NCBI RefSeq assembly: GCF_002105755.1
Contig: NZ_CP020821.1
Span: 2,046,001 to 2,110,000 of the forward strand
From: Mycobacterium colombiense CECT 3035
GTDB lineage: Bacteria > Actinomycetota > Actinomycetes > Mycobacteriales > Mycobacteriaceae
Direction: 5' to 3'
Length of the DNA stretch: 64,000 nucleotides
The translations under genes were made by a program, and so were the position numbers. This document shows positions 9,899 to 19,577 of this stretch, piece after piece. The notes under the pieces were generated by a model that did not search any database, was not told where the DNA came from, and saw only the letters and a program-made list of their open reading frames with translations. Positions within the stretch are counted from its first letter, which is position 1; each line of letters begins with the position of its first letter.

Positions 9899-10290
9899 CC
9901 GGAACCAGCGTCCGCTCCACCCGGCAGCGCGCGGCGATCTCCACGTTGCTGGAGACGCTCGACGAGTTCCGCTCGGCCCAAGAGCTGCACGACGAGCTGC
10001 GCCGCCGCGGCGAGAACATCGGCCTGACGACCGTCTACCGCACGCTGCAGTCGATGGCCGCGGCCGGGATGATCGACACGTTGCGCACCGACACCGGTGA
10101 ATCGGTGTACCGCAGGTGTTCCGAGCACCATCACCACCATCTGGTGTGCCGCAGCTGCGGCGCCACCATCGAGGTGGGCGATCACGAGGTCGAGGAATGG
10201 GCGACGGAAGTGGCCGCCAAACACGGCTTCTCCGACGTCAGCCACACCATCGAGATCTTCGGCACCTGTTCGGACTGCGGGGGCCGGTAG
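9895..10290 (+). CDS. zur: Zinc uptake regulator Zur (FurB)
   Basis: A 131-residue Fur-family repressor that with zinc shuts off zinc uptake and ESX-3-type genes in M. tuberculosis (Rv2359, also called furB). Visible features: N-terminal winged helix with GLTTVYRTLQSMAAAGMI, a His-rich segment (EHHHHHLVC), and two CxxC pairs, CRSC at about 85-88 and CSDC near the C-terminus, forming the structural zinc site. It overlaps smtB by ATGA and is presumably translationally coupled to it. The next gene converges from the minus strand with only four bases between stops. Confidence 0.96.
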   Translation: MTGTSVRSTRQRAAISTLLETLDEFRSAQELHDELRRRGENIGLTTVYRTLQSMAAAGMIDTLRTDTGESVYRRCSEHHHHHLVCRSCGATIEVGDHEVEEWATEVAAKHGFSDVSHTIEIFGTCSDCGGR

Positions 10291-10294
10291 CCGG

Positions 10295-10723
10295 TCAGGC
10301 CGTCAGTTTCCGGCGTATCCCGGCGCCGGTGTCCAGCACCAACAGGATCAGCGTGCGCAGGGCATCGTCGGTGAGGCCGCCGCCGGGGAAGTTGTAGCGC
10401 AGCATCACATCGGCGCTCTTCGACGCACCCTTGCCCGAATTGCGTTGCACGGCCTTCTCATTGATCTTCTCGATCAGGCTGACGCTACCGAAATTGCTGT
10501 CCCGGGCCTCCTTGGCCACCTGCTCGCTGATCTTCTTGGTCAGCGGCAGGTCCCACGCCAATATCTGGGTGAGCGACACCAGATCGAGGCCCTCGGCGAT
10601 GTTCACCACCCGCAACGAGGCGATGGTGCCGTCGTGGCGCACCGTGACCGCGCCGTCGGCCTCCTCCTCGAGCGGGAGGACGTCGCCGAGTATCGACGCC
10701 AGGCGCTGCTGCAGCGAGGGCAC
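10295..10723 (-). CDS. Conserved YbjN-like protein (Rv2360c-like)
   Basis: A 142-residue cytoplasmic protein of unknown function, the same length as I recall for Rv2360c. It has the alternating beta/alpha pattern of the YbjN / type III chaperone-like fold (TVRHDGTIASLRVV ... LVSLTQILAWDLPL). No catalytic residues or membrane segment are evident. Its start codon overlaps the uppS stop by one base, so it is the last gene of a recO-uppS-Rv2360c transcription unit, as in other mycobacteria. Confidence 0.85.
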   Translation of the reverse strand: MPSLQQRLASILGDVLPLEEEADGAVTVRHDGTIASLRVVNIAEGLDLVSLTQILAWDLPLTKKISEQVAKEARDSNFGSVSLIEKINEKAVQRNSGKGASKSADVMLRYNFPGGGLTDDALRTLILLVLDTGAGIRRKLTA

Positions 10724-11639
10724 TACGCGCTCCCGAATCTGCGGTTGCGGGAAGCGTATTCCTCACACGCCGCCCATAGATCGCGGCGGTCGTAGTCGGG
10801 CCACAGCTTGTCCTGAAAGACGTATTCGGCGTACGCCGCCTGCCACAACATGAAATTGCTGGACCGGTGCTCCCCCGAGGTCCGCAAGAACAGATCCACG
10901 TCGGGAATGTCGGGCCGCTGCAGGTGATGCGACACCGTCGACTCGGTGATGCGCTCCGGATTCAGCCGACCGGCGGCGGCCAGCCGCGCGATTTCCTTTG
11001 TCGCCTCGGCGATTTCGGCACGACCACCATAGTTGACGCAATAGTTGACGGTGATGACGTCGTTGTCCTTGGTCATCTCCTCCGCGATCGCCAATTCGTT
11101 GATCACGCTGCGCCACAGGCGCGGCCGCGAACCCACCCACCGGATCTTGACCCCGATCGTCTTCAGGTTCACCCGGCGCATGCGCACCACGTCGCGGTTG
11201 AACCCCATCAGGAAGCGGACCTCCTCGGGGGAACGCTTCCAGTTTTCCGTGGAGAAGGCGTAGAGGCTGAGCCATTTGATGCCGAGTTCGATTGCGCCGC
11301 AGACGATGTCGATGACCACCGCCTCGCCGGCCTTGTGGCCGTCGGTGCGGGTCAATCCCTGTTGGGTGGCCCAGCGGCCGTTGCCGTCCATCACGATGGC
11401 CACGTGGTTGGGCAGTCGATCGGCCTCGATTTTGGGCGGGCCGCCTTGGAGATGTGCTGCGGCGGCCGGGACGGCCCGCCGTCGGGGGACGGCGGCAGCT
11501 CCGGAAAGACCACCGGCCAGGTCGACTTGTCGGGAAACACCGGATAGTCGTCGGGGGCGGGGGGCAGCTGCGGGAAATCGGCTGATGCCGTGGCACGCTC
11601 GGCCTTTCGGGCGGAGCCGCCGGCCCAGAGTTTAGCCAC
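10723..11639 (-). CDS. uppS: Decaprenyl diphosphate synthase UppS, with apparent frameshift
   Basis: Cis-prenyltransferase that makes the polyprenyl diphosphate carrier for cell wall synthesis (Rv2361c family). The catalytic core reads from GTG 11403 as [12 protein letters not shown], then FSTENWKR and FLRTSGE. The mycobacterial N-terminal extension is present in another frame from GTG 11639 ([35 protein letters not shown]). That GTG overlaps the recO stop, so 11639 is clearly the true start. The two frames join if one A is added to the AAAA run (+ strand TTTT, 11430-11433), giving about 305 residues, close to the family length. As written, the core could start only at GTG 11403, directly at the catalytic loop. 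The gene should be essential, so a sequencing or assembly deletion is likely. Confidence 0.9.
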
Positions 11640-12429
11640 AGTCCATATCCTGCCCGATCAGCGCCGCGCGCTGGTCGGCGATGGTCCGGTCGACGTGATA
11701 CGTCCGTTCCACGAGCGGCAGCGTCTTGAGTTGCCGCTCCAGATGCCACTGCAGGTGCGCGGCCACCAGGCCGCTGACGTAGTTGCGGTGCGATTGCGGC
11801 GTCTTCTCGGCGAAGTCCCAATCGCCGTCGTGCAGCGCGGACATCAGATCCAGCACCCCCGGCGGCGGCGTCGTCGAACCGGCCGGGCGGCAGTGCGTGC
11901 AGACGCTGCCGCCGGCGCCGACGTGGAACGCCCGGTGGGGACCGGGTGTGGCGCAGCGGGCGCACTCATTGAGCGCGGGCGCCCACCCGGCGATGCCCAT
12001 CGCGCGCAGCAGGTAGGCGTCCAGCAGCAGGTCCCGGGACCGGCGGCCGTCGGCCACCGCCCGCAACGCGCTCACCGTGAGCCCGTGCAGGGCCGGGGCG
12101 GGCGCGCGCTCCTCACCGGCGAGGCGCTCGGCGGTTTCCAGCATGGCGCAGCCGCAGGTGTAACGGCCGTAATCGTTGACGATGTCGGTGGCGAACGCGT
12201 CAATGGAGACGACCTGGGTGACGATGTCGAGGTTGCGGCCGGGATGCAGCTGCGCGTCGATGTGCGCGAACGGCTCCAGCCGCGCACCGAATTTGCTGCG
12301 GGTGCGGCGCACGCCCTTGGCCACCGCGCGGACCAGCCCGTGATCACGAGTCAGCAAGGTGACGATCCGGTCGGCTTCGCCGAGCTTGTGCTGGCGCAGC
12401 ACAACAGCTCGGTCTCGGTATAGCCGCAT
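11632..12429 (-). CDS. recO: DNA repair protein RecO
   Basis: Recombination mediator that loads RecA at gaps together with RecR. From ATG 12429 the protein is 265 residues, as recalled for Rv2362c, and begins MRLYRDRAVVLRQHKLGEADRI with the OB-fold domain. A four-Cys zinc motif is visible: ECARCATPG and later VCTHCRPAG. An upstream in-frame start would add 44 residues of unrelated sequence and run into the divergent amiA2 promoter, so it was not used. The stop overlaps the GTG of uppS (TGTGGCTAA), indicating translational coupling. Confidence 0.95.
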   Translation of the reverse strand: MRLYRDRAVVLRQHKLGEADRIVTLLTRDHGLVRAVAKGVRRTRSKFGARLEPFAHIDAQLHPGRNLDIVTQVVSIDAFATDIVNDYGRYTCGCAMLETAERLAGEERAPAPALHGLTVSALRAVADGRRSRDLLLDAYLLRAMGIAGWAPALNECARCATPGPHRAFHVGAGGSVCTHCRPAGSTTPPPGVLDLMSALHDGDWDFAEKTPQSHRNYVSGLVAAHLQWHLERQLKTLPLVERTYHVDRTIADQRAALIGQDMDCG

Positions 12430-12490
12430 CACAATAGTTTTGCACCCCGCCGCGACATTATGGGTATCCGCGCCGTTAGTCTCGTACCCC

Positions 12491-13969
12491 GTGATTGGCG
12501 CTTCTGGGTCGGGTCCCGGGTCCATTTCCGGATCCGGCCACCGGCGCCTGCCCACACTCACTGACCTGCTCTATCAGCTGGCCAGCCGCTCGGTGACATC
12601 CACCACACTGGTGGGTCGCTCCCTGCACGCCATCCACGCCAGCCAGCCCACGCTGAACGCCTTCCGGGTGGTGCTCACCGAATCGGCGCTGGCCGACGCG
12701 GCGGAGGCCGACCGGCGCCGCGCGGCCGGTGACACCGCCCCGCTGCTGGGAGTCCCGATCGCCGTCAAAGACGACGTCGACATCGCCGGGGTGCCCACCG
12801 CCTTCGGGACCGAGGGCTCGGTCGCGCCCGCCACGCACGACGCCGAGGTGGTGCGCCGCCTCAAGGCGGCCGGCGCGGTGATCGTCGGCAAGACGAACAC
12901 CTGCGAACTCGGGCAATGGCCGTTCACCAGCGGGCCCGGTTTCGGCCACACCCGCAACCCGTGGTCGCGCCGGCACACCCCCGGCGGATCGTCGGGCGGC
13001 AGCGCGGCCGCGGTGGCGGCCGGGCTGGTCACCGCGGCGATCGGCTCCGACGGCGCCGGCAGCATCCGCATCCCGGCGGCGTGGACGCACCTGGTGGGCA
13101 TCAAGCCGCAACGCGGACGCATCTCGACCTGGCCGTTGCCGGAGGCATTCAACGGCATCACGGTCAACGGCGTGCTCGCCCGGACCGTGGCCGATGCGGC
13201 GCTGGTGCTCGACGCCGCCTCCGGCAACGTCGAGGGCGACCGGCACAAGCCGCCGCCGCTGACCGCGTCCGACTATGTGGGCAAGGCGCCCGGCCCCTTG
13301 AACATCGCGCTGTCCACCCGGTTCCCGTACACCGGCTTCCGGCCGAAGCTGCACCCGGAGATCCTGGCCGCGACGCGGGCCGTCGGCAAGCAACTCGAGT
13401 TGCTCGGCCACACCGTGGTGCCCGGCAACCCCGACTACGGCATGCGGCTGTCGTGGGACTTCCTCGCCCGCTCCACGTCGGGCCTCCGCGATTGGGAGGA
13501 GCGGCTGGGCGACGGCGTCGTGCTGGACCCCCGAACCCTGTCCAACCTTCGTCTGGGCGCGGTGCTGGGACAGGCGATCCTGCGCAGCGCCCGCCGCCAC
13601 GAAGCGGCCGACCAGCGCCGGGTGGGGTCGATCTTCGACATCGTCGACGTGGTGCTGGCGCCGACCACGGCGCAACCGCCGCCGCTGGCGCGCGCCTTCG
13701 ACCGGTTGAGTGGCTTCGGCACCGACCGCGCCATGATCGCGGCGTGCCCGCTGACCTTTCCGTGGAACGTGCTGGGCTGGCCGTCGATCAACGTCCCGGC
13801 GGGCTTCACGTCCGAGGGCCTGCCGATCGGTGTGCAGCTGATGGGTCCGGCGAACAGCGAGGGCATGCTGATTTCGCTGGCCGCCGAGCTGGAAGCCGTC
13901 TGCGGGTGGGCGAGCGAACAGCCCCAGTCGTGGTGGGACCAGACCACCGATGCGCCCGGCGTCAATTAA
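12491..13969 (+). CDS. amiA2: Amidase signature family protein AmiA2
   Basis: A 492-residue hydrolase of carboxylic amides. The Ser-cisSer-Lys triad context is visible: IAVKDDVD carries the Lys, TPGGSSGGSAAAVAAG the glycine/serine loop with the cis-Ser, and GSDGAGSIRIPA the nucleophile loop (the usual DTGGS is DGAGS, also in the M. tuberculosis protein as I recall). GTG at 12491 is chosen to match the start of Rv2363; earlier in-frame codons overlap recO on the other strand. The natural substrate is unknown. Only 61 bases separate it from divergent recO. Confidence 0.93.
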   Translation: MIGASGSGPGSISGSGHRRLPTLTDLLYQLASRSVTSTTLVGRSLHAIHASQPTLNAFRVVLTESALADAAEADRRRAAGDTAPLLGVPIAVKDDVDIAGVPTAFGTEGSVAPATHDAEVVRRLKAAGAVIVGKTNTCELGQWPFTSGPGFGHTRNPWSRRHTPGGSSGGSAAAVAAGLVTAAIGSDGAGSIRIPAAWTHLVGIKPQRGRISTWPLPEAFNGITVNGVLARTVADAALVLDAASGNVEGDRHKPPPLTASDYVGKAPGPLNIALSTRFPYTGFRPKLHPEILAATRAVGKQLELLGHTVVPGNPDYGMRLSWDFLARSTSGLRDWEERLGDGVVLDPRTLSNLRLGAVLGQAILRSARRHEAADQRRVGSIFDIVDVVLAPTTAQPPPLARAFDRLSGFGTDRAMIAACPLTFPWNVLGWPSINVPAGFTSEGLPIGVQLMGPANSEGMLISLAAELEAVCGWASEQPQSWWDQTTDAPGVN

Positions 13970-13997
13970 CCGCCGATAACCGGGGTACCCGTCCGTC

Positions 13998-15455
13998 ATG
14001 GACCAATCGACCGCACCCCTGCTCGATGCGCTGGCCGATTATCGGGACAAGAACCGGTACGGATTCACGCCGCCGGGCCACCGGCAAGGCCGCGGCGTCG
14101 ACGATCGCGTCCTGGCGGTCCTGGGACGCGAGCCGTTCCTGGACGACGTGCTGGCCAGCGGCGGGCTCGATGACCGCAGAACCAGCAACGGATACCTCAA
14201 GGACGCCGAAGGCCTGATGGCCGACGCCGTGGGCGCGAAGGCCGCCTGGTTCTCCACCTGCGGCAGTTCACTGTCGGTCAGGGCGGCGATGATGGCCGTC
14301 GCCGGCGGCGACGGCAGCCTCCTGGTCAGCCGCGACAGCCACAAGTCGATCGTGGCGGGGCTGATCTTCTCCGGTGTGCAGCCGCGCTGGATCACGCCCC
14401 GGTGGGATGCCGAGCACCACTTTTCGCATCCGCCCTCGCCGCGGCAGGTCGAGCAAGCCTGGGACAAGCACCCCGAGGCCGCCGGTGCGCTCGTCGTCAG
14501 CCCCAGCCCCTACGGCACCTGCGCCGACATCGCCGGCATCGCCGAGGTGTGCCATCGGCGGGGAAAGCCGTTGATCATCGATGAGGCGTGGGGTGCGCAC
14601 CTGCCGTTTCATCAGGACCTGCCGACCTGGGCGATGGATGCGGGCGCGGACGTCTGTGTGGTGAGCGTGCACAAGATGGGCGCGGGTTTCGAGCAGGGCT
14701 CGGTGTTCCACCTGCAGGGCGACCTGATCGATCAGGACCGGCTTTCCGGCTGCGCGGATCTGCTGATGACCACCAGCCCCAACGTCCTGCTGTATGCGGC
14801 CATGGACGGGTGGCGCAGGCAGATGGTGCAGCATGGTCACGAATTACTCGGTGCCGCACTGGATTTGACAAGGCGGGTGCGCGAGGAGATCGAACTCATT
14901 CCCGACGTGCAGGTGCTCGACGAGGAACTGCTCGGTGCGCAGGCCTCCCATGACCTGGACCGGATGCAGGTGCTGATCGACGTATCGGCCACGGGCACAT
15001 CGGGTTACCAGGCCGCCGACTGGCTGCGCGCGCACGCGCACATCGACACGGGCATGAGCGATCACCGTCGCATCCTGGCCACTTTGTCCATGGCCGACGA
15101 CAAGGAAACGCTCGGACGTCTCACCGATGCCCTGCGGGCATGGCGAACCGCGGCCGACGACTTCGAACCGCCGCCGCGCATCGCACTGCCCTCGCCGGCG
15201 GAGCTGCAATTGGAGACCGTCGAGCTGCCGCGGGATGCGTTCTTCGGGCGGGTCGAGGTGATACCCGCCGAGAGCGCCGCCGGCCGGATCGCCGCCGAAC
15301 AGATGACGCCCTATCCCCCGGGCATTCCCGCCGTCGTCCCCGGCGAACGTCTCAATGACGCCGTGCTCGAGTACCTGTGCTCGGGCGTCAACGCCGGCAT
15401 GAACGTTCCCGACGCCGCGGATCCGTCGCTGCAAACCGTCCGGGTGCTGGCCTGA
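13998..15455 (+). CDS. PLP-dependent Orn/Lys/Arg decarboxylase-family protein
   Basis: A 485-residue fold-type I PLP enzyme of the ornithine/lysine/arginine decarboxylase group. The PLP lysine is in VSVHKMGAG (SxHK), the cofactor Asp in LIIDEAWGAHLPFH, and the phosphate-binding turn in TCGSSLSVRAAMM. The short C-terminal domain PYPPGIPAVVPGERL is diagnostic of this family. It lacks the N-terminal wing domain of the large enterobacterial decarboxylases. It starts 28 bases after amiA2 and is probably co-transcribed with it. In M. tuberculosis amiA2 and era are neighbours, so this gene is an insertion at this locus. Its substrate amino acid cannot be read from sequence. Confidence 0.88.
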   Translation: MDQSTAPLLDALADYRDKNRYGFTPPGHRQGRGVDDRVLAVLGREPFLDDVLASGGLDDRRTSNGYLKDAEGLMADAVGAKAAWFSTCGSSLSVRAAMMAVAGGDGSLLVSRDSHKSIVAGLIFSGVQPRWITPRWDAEHHFSHPPSPRQVEQAWDKHPEAAGALVVSPSPYGTCADIAGIAEVCHRRGKPLIIDEAWGAHLPFHQDLPTWAMDAGADVCVVSVHKMGAGFEQGSVFHLQGDLIDQDRLSGCADLLMTTSPNVLLYAAMDGWRRQMVQHGHELLGAALDLTRRVREEIELIPDVQVLDEELLGAQASHDLDRMQVLIDVSATGTSGYQAADWLRAHAHIDTGMSDHRRILATLSMADDKETLGRLTDALRAWRTAADDFEPPPRIALPSPAELQLETVELPRDAFFGRVEVIPAESAAGRIAAEQMTPYPPGIPAVVPGERLNDAVLEYLCSGVNAGMNVPDAADPSLQTVRVLA

Positions 15456-15543
15456 CGAGCGATCCCGCGCAGTTCATGGTATGTGGCCTTTCCCTGATGC
15501 GCTGGCACCGGCGCTAGCACGCTGCGCGCAACGGCTGCACCCG

Positions 15544-16443
15544 CTAAAAGCCCAGTCGGCCAAGCTGTTTGGGGTCGCTCTGCCAGTTCTTGGCGACCTT
15601 GACGCGCAGGTCGAGATAAATCTTTGTGCCCAGCAGCTTTTCGATCTGGGCGCGCGCGGCGGTGCCGACCTCCCGCAGCCGGGCACCACCCTTGCCGATG
15701 ACGATCCCCTTCTGGCTGTCGCGCTCGACGTAGAGCAGGGCGTGCACGTCGACCAGGTCGTCGCGATCCTCCCGCGGAGTGACCTCGTCGATGACCACCG
15801 CCAGCGAGTGCGGCAGCTCGTCGCGGACGCCCTCGAGCGCGGCCTCCCGGATCAGCTCGGCCATCAGGACCTCTTCGGGTTCGTCGGTCAGCTCCCCGTC
15901 TGGGTAGTACGCCGGGCCGGGCGGCAGCGCGGCGGCCAGCACCTCGATCAAGATGTCGACCTGCGCGCCGGTCACCGCCGACACCGGCACGATCTCGGCC
16001 GAGTCGCCGACCAGCTCGCTGACCGCCACCAACTGCGCGGCCACCCGGTCCCTGGGCGTCTTGTCGATCTTGGTGACGATGGCGACCAACGTCGTCTTCG
16101 GCGCGGTCGCGCGGATCTGTTCGACGATCCACCGGTCTCCCGGACCGATCGCCTCGTCGGCCGGTATGCACAACCCGATCACGTCGACCTCGGAATAGGT
16201 GTCGCGCACCAGGTCATTGAGCCGCTTGCCCAGCAGGGTGCGCGGCCGGTGCAGGCCCGGCGTGTCGACGAGGATGATCTGGAAGTCGTCGCGGTGCACG
16301 ATGCCGCGGATGGTGTGCCGGGTGGTCTGTGGCCGCATCGACGTGATCGCGACCTTGGTCCCCACCAGGGCGTTCGTCAGTGTCGACTTCCCGGTGTTGG
16401 GACGGCCGACCAAACACACGAAACCGGAACGGAATTCAGTCAT
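15544..16443 (-). CDS. era: GTPase Era
   Basis: Ribosome assembly GTPase that binds the 3' end of 16S rRNA. G1 is [10 protein letters not shown]3 DTPG, G4 TKID (Thr instead of Asn, as in mycobacterial Era), and the C-terminal KH domain carries [15 protein letters not shown]. Length is 299 residues, typical. Its ATG start lies inside the end of the upstream CBS/CorC gene (8-base overlap), so the two are translationally coupled in a phoH-ybeY-X-corC-era string. It converges with the decarboxylase-like gene. Confidence 0.97.
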   Translation of the reverse strand: MTEFRSGFVCLVGRPNTGKSTLTNALVGTKVAITSMRPQTTRHTIRGIVHRDDFQIILVDTPGLHRPRTLLGKRLNDLVRDTYSEVDVIGLCIPADEAIGPGDRWIVEQIRATAPKTTLVAIVTKIDKTPRDRVAAQLVAVSELVGDSAEIVPVSAVTGAQVDILIEVLAAALPPGPAYYPDGELTDEPEEVLMAELIREAALEGVRDELPHSLAVVIDEVTPREDRDDLVDVHALLYVERDSQKGIVIGKGGARLREVGTAARAQIEKLLGTKIYLDLRVKVAKNWQSDPKQLGRLGF

Positions 16444-17746
16444 GCTGCTCGGATTCCTCGCCGTCGGATGAACCGTTGGAGTCGACCGGGCTGAGCAGCA
16501 CGGTGTTGATCCGCACCCTGCCCCGGTGGTCGGTGCCGCCTTCGGCCTGCAGCCGCAGACCGTGTGACACCACCTCGGCGCCCGGCAGCGGCACCCGGCC
16601 CAATTCCAGGGCGAGCAGGCCGCCGACGGTGTCGACGTCGAGATCGTCGTCGAACTCCACGTCGTACAGTTCGCCCAGGTCCTCGATCGGCAGCCGCGCC
16701 GATACCCGGAAGTGCTTGTCGCCCAAGTCTTCTACCGGCGCCGTCTCCGCCTGGTCGTACTCGTCGGCGATCTCGCCGACGATTTCTTCCAGCACGTCTT
16801 CGATGCTGACCAGGCCGGCGATCGCGCCGTACTCGTCGACGAGCAGCGCCATGTGGTTGCGGTCGCGCTGCATCTCCCGCAGCAGCGAGTCCAGGGGCTT
16901 GGAGTCCGGCACGAAGACCGCCGGCCGCATCACCTTGGACACCGGCGGGGTCCGGCCACCGTCGCCGGACAAAACCGTCTGCTGGACAAGGTCTTTCAAG
17001 TACACGACGCCGACGATGTCGTCGACGTTCTCGCCGATCACCGGGATGCGGGAATGCCCGCTGCGCACCGCCAGATTGATGGCCTGGCTGGCGAACTTGT
17101 CGCTTTCGATCCAGATCATCTCGGTGCGCGGCACCATCACCTCGCGGGCCGGGGTGTCACCGAGCTCGAAGACGGACTGGATCATCCGGCGCTCTTCCGC
17201 GGCGACCACGCCGCGCTGCTGGGCCAGGTCGACGACCTCACGCAATTCGATCTCGGAGGCGAACGGCCCGTTCCGCAGCCCGCGCCCGGGAGTGACCGCG
17301 TTACCCAGCACCACCAGCAACCGGCTGATCGGCATCAACAGCCACGAGATCGCCTGCAGCGGAAGCACCGTCGTCAACGCGATGGAGTAGGCGTTTTGCC
17401 GGCCGAGGGTGCGCGGACCCACCCCCATTACGACGAAGCTGGTCACCACCATGATCGCCGCGGCGCCGAACAGGCCCCAGCGCAGCCCGAAGTTGTCGTA
17501 GAGGAACACCACCAGCAGCACCGTCGCGGTGATCTCGCAGGTGATCCGCAGCAGCACCACCAGGTTGATGTAGCGGGGCCGCTCCGACATCACCTTGGAC
17601 AACGCCACCGCGCCGGGCCGCTCGTCGCGCACCAACTCCTGGACCCGGGCCAGCGACACCGTGCTGATAGCCGCGTCGATCGCCGCGAACAGGCCGCCCA
17701 GCGCGATCAGCGCGACCGCGCCGAGCAGCTCAGACCAGCCCGTCAA
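16436..17746 (-). CDS. CBS/CorC-HlyC transporter-associated membrane protein (Rv2366c-like)
   Basis: A 436-residue membrane protein. Residues about 1-165 are a DUF21/CNNM-type domain with three to four hydrophobic helices ([56 protein letters not shown]). Two CBS domains follow ([12 protein letters not shown] to [23 protein letters not shown] to [18 protein letters not shown]), then the small CorC/HlyC domain. Related proteins handle Mg or Co ions; the role here is unproven. The start is TTG at 17746, inside a short sequence that repeats the ybeY end (see the repeat entry). It overlaps era by 8 bases. Confidence 0.92.
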   Translation of the reverse strand: MTGWSELLGAVALIALGGLFAAIDAAISTVSLARVQELVRDERPGAVALSKVMSERPRYINLVVLLRITCEITATVLLVVFLYDNFGLRWGLFGAAAIMVVTSFVVMGVGPRTLGRQNAYSIALTTVLPLQAISWLLMPISRLLVVLGNAVTPGRGLRNGPFASEIELREVVDLAQQRGVVAAEERRMIQSVFELGDTPAREVMVPRTEMIWIESDKFASQAINLAVRSGHSRIPVIGENVDDIVGVVYLKDLVQQTVLSGDGGRTPPVSKVMRPAVFVPDSKPLDSLLREMQRDRNHMALLVDEYGAIAGLVSIEDVLEEIVGEIADEYDQAETAPVEDLGDKHFRVSARLPIEDLGELYDVEFDDDLDVDTVGGLLALELGRVPLPGAEVVSHGLRLQAEGGTDHRGRVRINTVLLSPVDSNGSSDGEESEQHD

Positions 17747-17760
17747 TTGTCGACATACCT
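17743..17760. repeat. Direct repeat copy 2: vestigial ybeY end before the CBS gene
   Basis: The 18 bases on the minus strand read AGGTATGTCGACAATTGA. They match the end of ybeY (19024-19041, AGGTATTTCGACAATTGA) with one mismatch. In the ybeY frame this copy still encodes Arg-Tyr-Val-Asp-Asn-stop, like the genuine Arg-Tyr-Phe-Asp-Asn-stop. In both copies a TTG start overlaps the TGA. Confidence 0.85.
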
Positions 17761-19027
17761 AGGCGTCAGCGTCCTGCTCCTCGGTCCGGCTGCGGCGCGC
17801 GAGCAGCCAGGCGATCAGGCCCACCACCACGGCGAAGCCCCCGAAGCGCAGCGCCAACGTCCAGCCGGACTGGTTGGGTTGGTTGGGCTCCTGGTGGTGC
17901 ACGGCGAGCAGCACCAAGAAGCTGCCGTCGTCGGTCGGGCCGACACCCGGCGTCGGCTGGGTCTTGATCACTCGGATCTGCGCGGGGGCGCTGCTGGAGT
18001 TGTCGATCTGCCCCCAGGCCAGGGTGGAGTCGTCGAGCAGGAAGGTGTCCTGGCCGCCCGCGGGCTGGCTGCCGTCGTGACCCACCACCGACACATGACC
18101 CACTTCGACGGTCTCGCCCTTGGCGGGGACGAACACCGTGACGTTCTCATACAGCTTCGGGGGCGCCGGCGGCTTGTAATCGGGTGGCGGCGGGCCGTTG
18201 TATCCGTTCAGCGGTATCGAGCCCCCGCCATAAAAGCTGCCGGCCGCCACGTAGCTGTCGCCGACCGCGGTGAACGGGACGACGCCGACGGTCGTCGCGT
18301 CGAGCACCATCCGCGCTCCGCGCGGCAGGTAGGCCTGCTGGTAGGCGCCGTTGTAGAAGTAGCGGAACGTGATCGGCTGATTCAGCGGGTTATAGATGGT
18401 CGGGCGGCGGTAGGCGTCGTCGTAGTCCAGGTAGTCCCAGTGCCGCGGGCGGACGAACTTCTGATCGTCGACCTTGAGGATGTCGACGTTCTCCCGGTGC
18501 GAACTCACGACGTTCTGCACCTGCTGGTTGAAATCGATCTGGGTGGGCGGCTTCGGCGGGTTGGCAGGGTCGACGCGCGTCACCGGGGCGGCCTTGGCCG
18601 CCGCGATCGCCAGCGACGGCGCCTCCAGCCCGCGTGGCGGTGCCACCACCGGGGCGTTCCGTGGTGCGTCCGGGCCCGGCGGCGGGATCTCGAGCACCGG
18701 GACGTTCTGACCCGCGTTGGGCGGCGGCAGGACAAGCGGGTTCTGCGCCGGCGGCGGCATCGGCGGGGGCTCGTAGACCGGTATGGGGACTTCCGGCGCC
18801 CGCGTCGGCGCGTTGCTCGGTGGCCCCGCCACCCCGCGGTGATCCTCGTTGCACACGTTCGCGGTGTGGTAGGCGTTCACGTAGAACATGCAGTGCTGGC
18901 AGGCAACCGGGTTCGATCCCGCGCCCGCACACGGCGCCGCCTGCGCCGCCGAATCGGTGGTGGTGACCAACACCGCCAACGGTGCGAAGGCGATGGCGGC
19001 GGCCGCGAGAATCTTGAGTGCCCTCAA
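17759..19027 (-). CDS. Exported proline-rich, membrane-anchored protein (unknown function)
   Basis: I do not recognise a named family. From TTG at 19027 (overlapping the ybeY TGA) the protein has 422 residues. A signal peptide at about 1-31 ends AAQAAP. A short Cys-rich segment follows (PCAGAG, ACQHC, NVCNEDH), then a proline-rich region ([15 protein letters not shown] and similar) to about residue 150, a globular middle with many Tyr/Asn/Gly, and a C-terminal membrane helix ([20 protein letters not shown]) with an acidic tail. This suggests an envelope protein anchored at its C-terminus. It sits between ybeY and the CBS gene, which adjoin in M. tuberculosis, and is flanked by an 18-base direct repeat, so it looks inserted while keeping translational coupling on both sides. 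Confidence 0.82.
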   Translation of the reverse strand: MRALKILAAAAIAFAPLAVLVTTTDSAAQAAPCAGAGSNPVACQHCMFYVNAYHTANVCNEDHRGVAGPPSNAPTRAPEVPIPVYEPPPMPPPAQNPLVLPPPNAGQNVPVLEIPPPGPDAPRNAPVVAPPRGLEAPSLAIAAAKAAPVTRVDPANPPKPPTQIDFNQQVQNVVSSHRENVDILKVDDQKFVRPRHWDYLDYDDAYRRPTIYNPLNQPITFRYFYNGAYQQAYLPRGARMVLDATTVGVVPFTAVGDSYVAAGSFYGGGSIPLNGYNGPPPPDYKPPAPPKLYENVTVFVPAKGETVEVGHVSVVGHDGSQPAGGQDTFLLDDSTLAWGQIDNSSSAPAQIRVIKTQPTPGVGPTDDGSFLVLLAVHHQEPNQPNQSGWTLALRFGGFAVVVGLIAWLLARRSRTEEQDADA

Positions 19028-19041
19028 TTGTCGAAATACCT
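19024..19041. repeat. Direct repeat copy 1: ybeY 3' end
   Basis: The last codons of ybeY (minus strand AGGTATTTCGACAATTGA). The same 18 bases with one change recur at 17743-17760 at the other end of the inserted proline-rich gene. The repeat unit is 1281 bases long. Confidence 0.85.
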
Positions 19042-19557
19042 TGACTTGTCGAGCAATCGGCGGTCCCGCTCCTCTTGGCGGTCCTGGCGGTAGGCCTCGA
19101 CCTGATCGGCGACCCACTCTTCGAGCAGCCGGTCTTGCAGTGCGAACATCTCCTTCTCCTCGTCCGGCTCGCCGTGGTCGTAGCCGATCAGGTGCAGCAC
19201 CCCGTGGATGGTCAGCAGCGCCAGCTCGTGGCCCAGGCTGTGTCCCGCCGAGGCGGCCTGGCCGGCGGCGAATTCCGGGCACAGCACGATGTCGCCCAGC
19301 ATCGAGGGGCCGGGCTCGGGGGCGTCCGGACGTCCGCCCGGCTCCAGCTCGTCCATCGGAAAGCTCATCACGTCGGTCGGGCCGGGCAGATCCATCCAGC
19401 GCATGTGCAGGTCGGCCATCGCGGCGGTGTCCAGCAGCACCATCGACAACTCGGCCGCCGGGTTGACGTCCATCTTGGCGATGACGAACCGCGCGACGCT
19501 GATCAGTTCGGCTTCGGAGACGTCGATACCCGACTCGTTGGACACCTCAATGCTCAT
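19024..19557 (-). CDS. ybeY: Endoribonuclease YbeY
   Basis: A 177-residue metal-dependent RNase for 16S rRNA maturation and ribosome quality control. The zinc motif [13 protein letters not shown] (HGxLHLxGYDH) is intact. It follows phoH by 20 bases, an association conserved across bacteria (phoH-ybeY-corC-era). ATG at 19557 is the start. The C-terminus ends SRYFDN, whose codons form one copy of the direct repeat. Matches Rv2367c. Confidence 0.95.
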   Translation of the reverse strand: MSIEVSNESGIDVSEAELISVARFVIAKMDVNPAAELSMVLLDTAAMADLHMRWMDLPGPTDVMSFPMDELEPGGRPDAPEPGPSMLGDIVLCPEFAAGQAASAGHSLGHELALLTIHGVLHLIGYDHGEPDEEKEMFALQDRLLEEWVADQVEAYRQDRQEERDRRLLDKSRYFDN

Positions 19558-19577
19558 AAAACCCGCTCACCGCACCA

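Noticed and set aside
18890..18925. GGGTTCGATCCC resembling a tRNA T-arm
   Set aside because: It lies inside the exported proline-rich gene and has no matching acceptor, D or anticodon arms around it.
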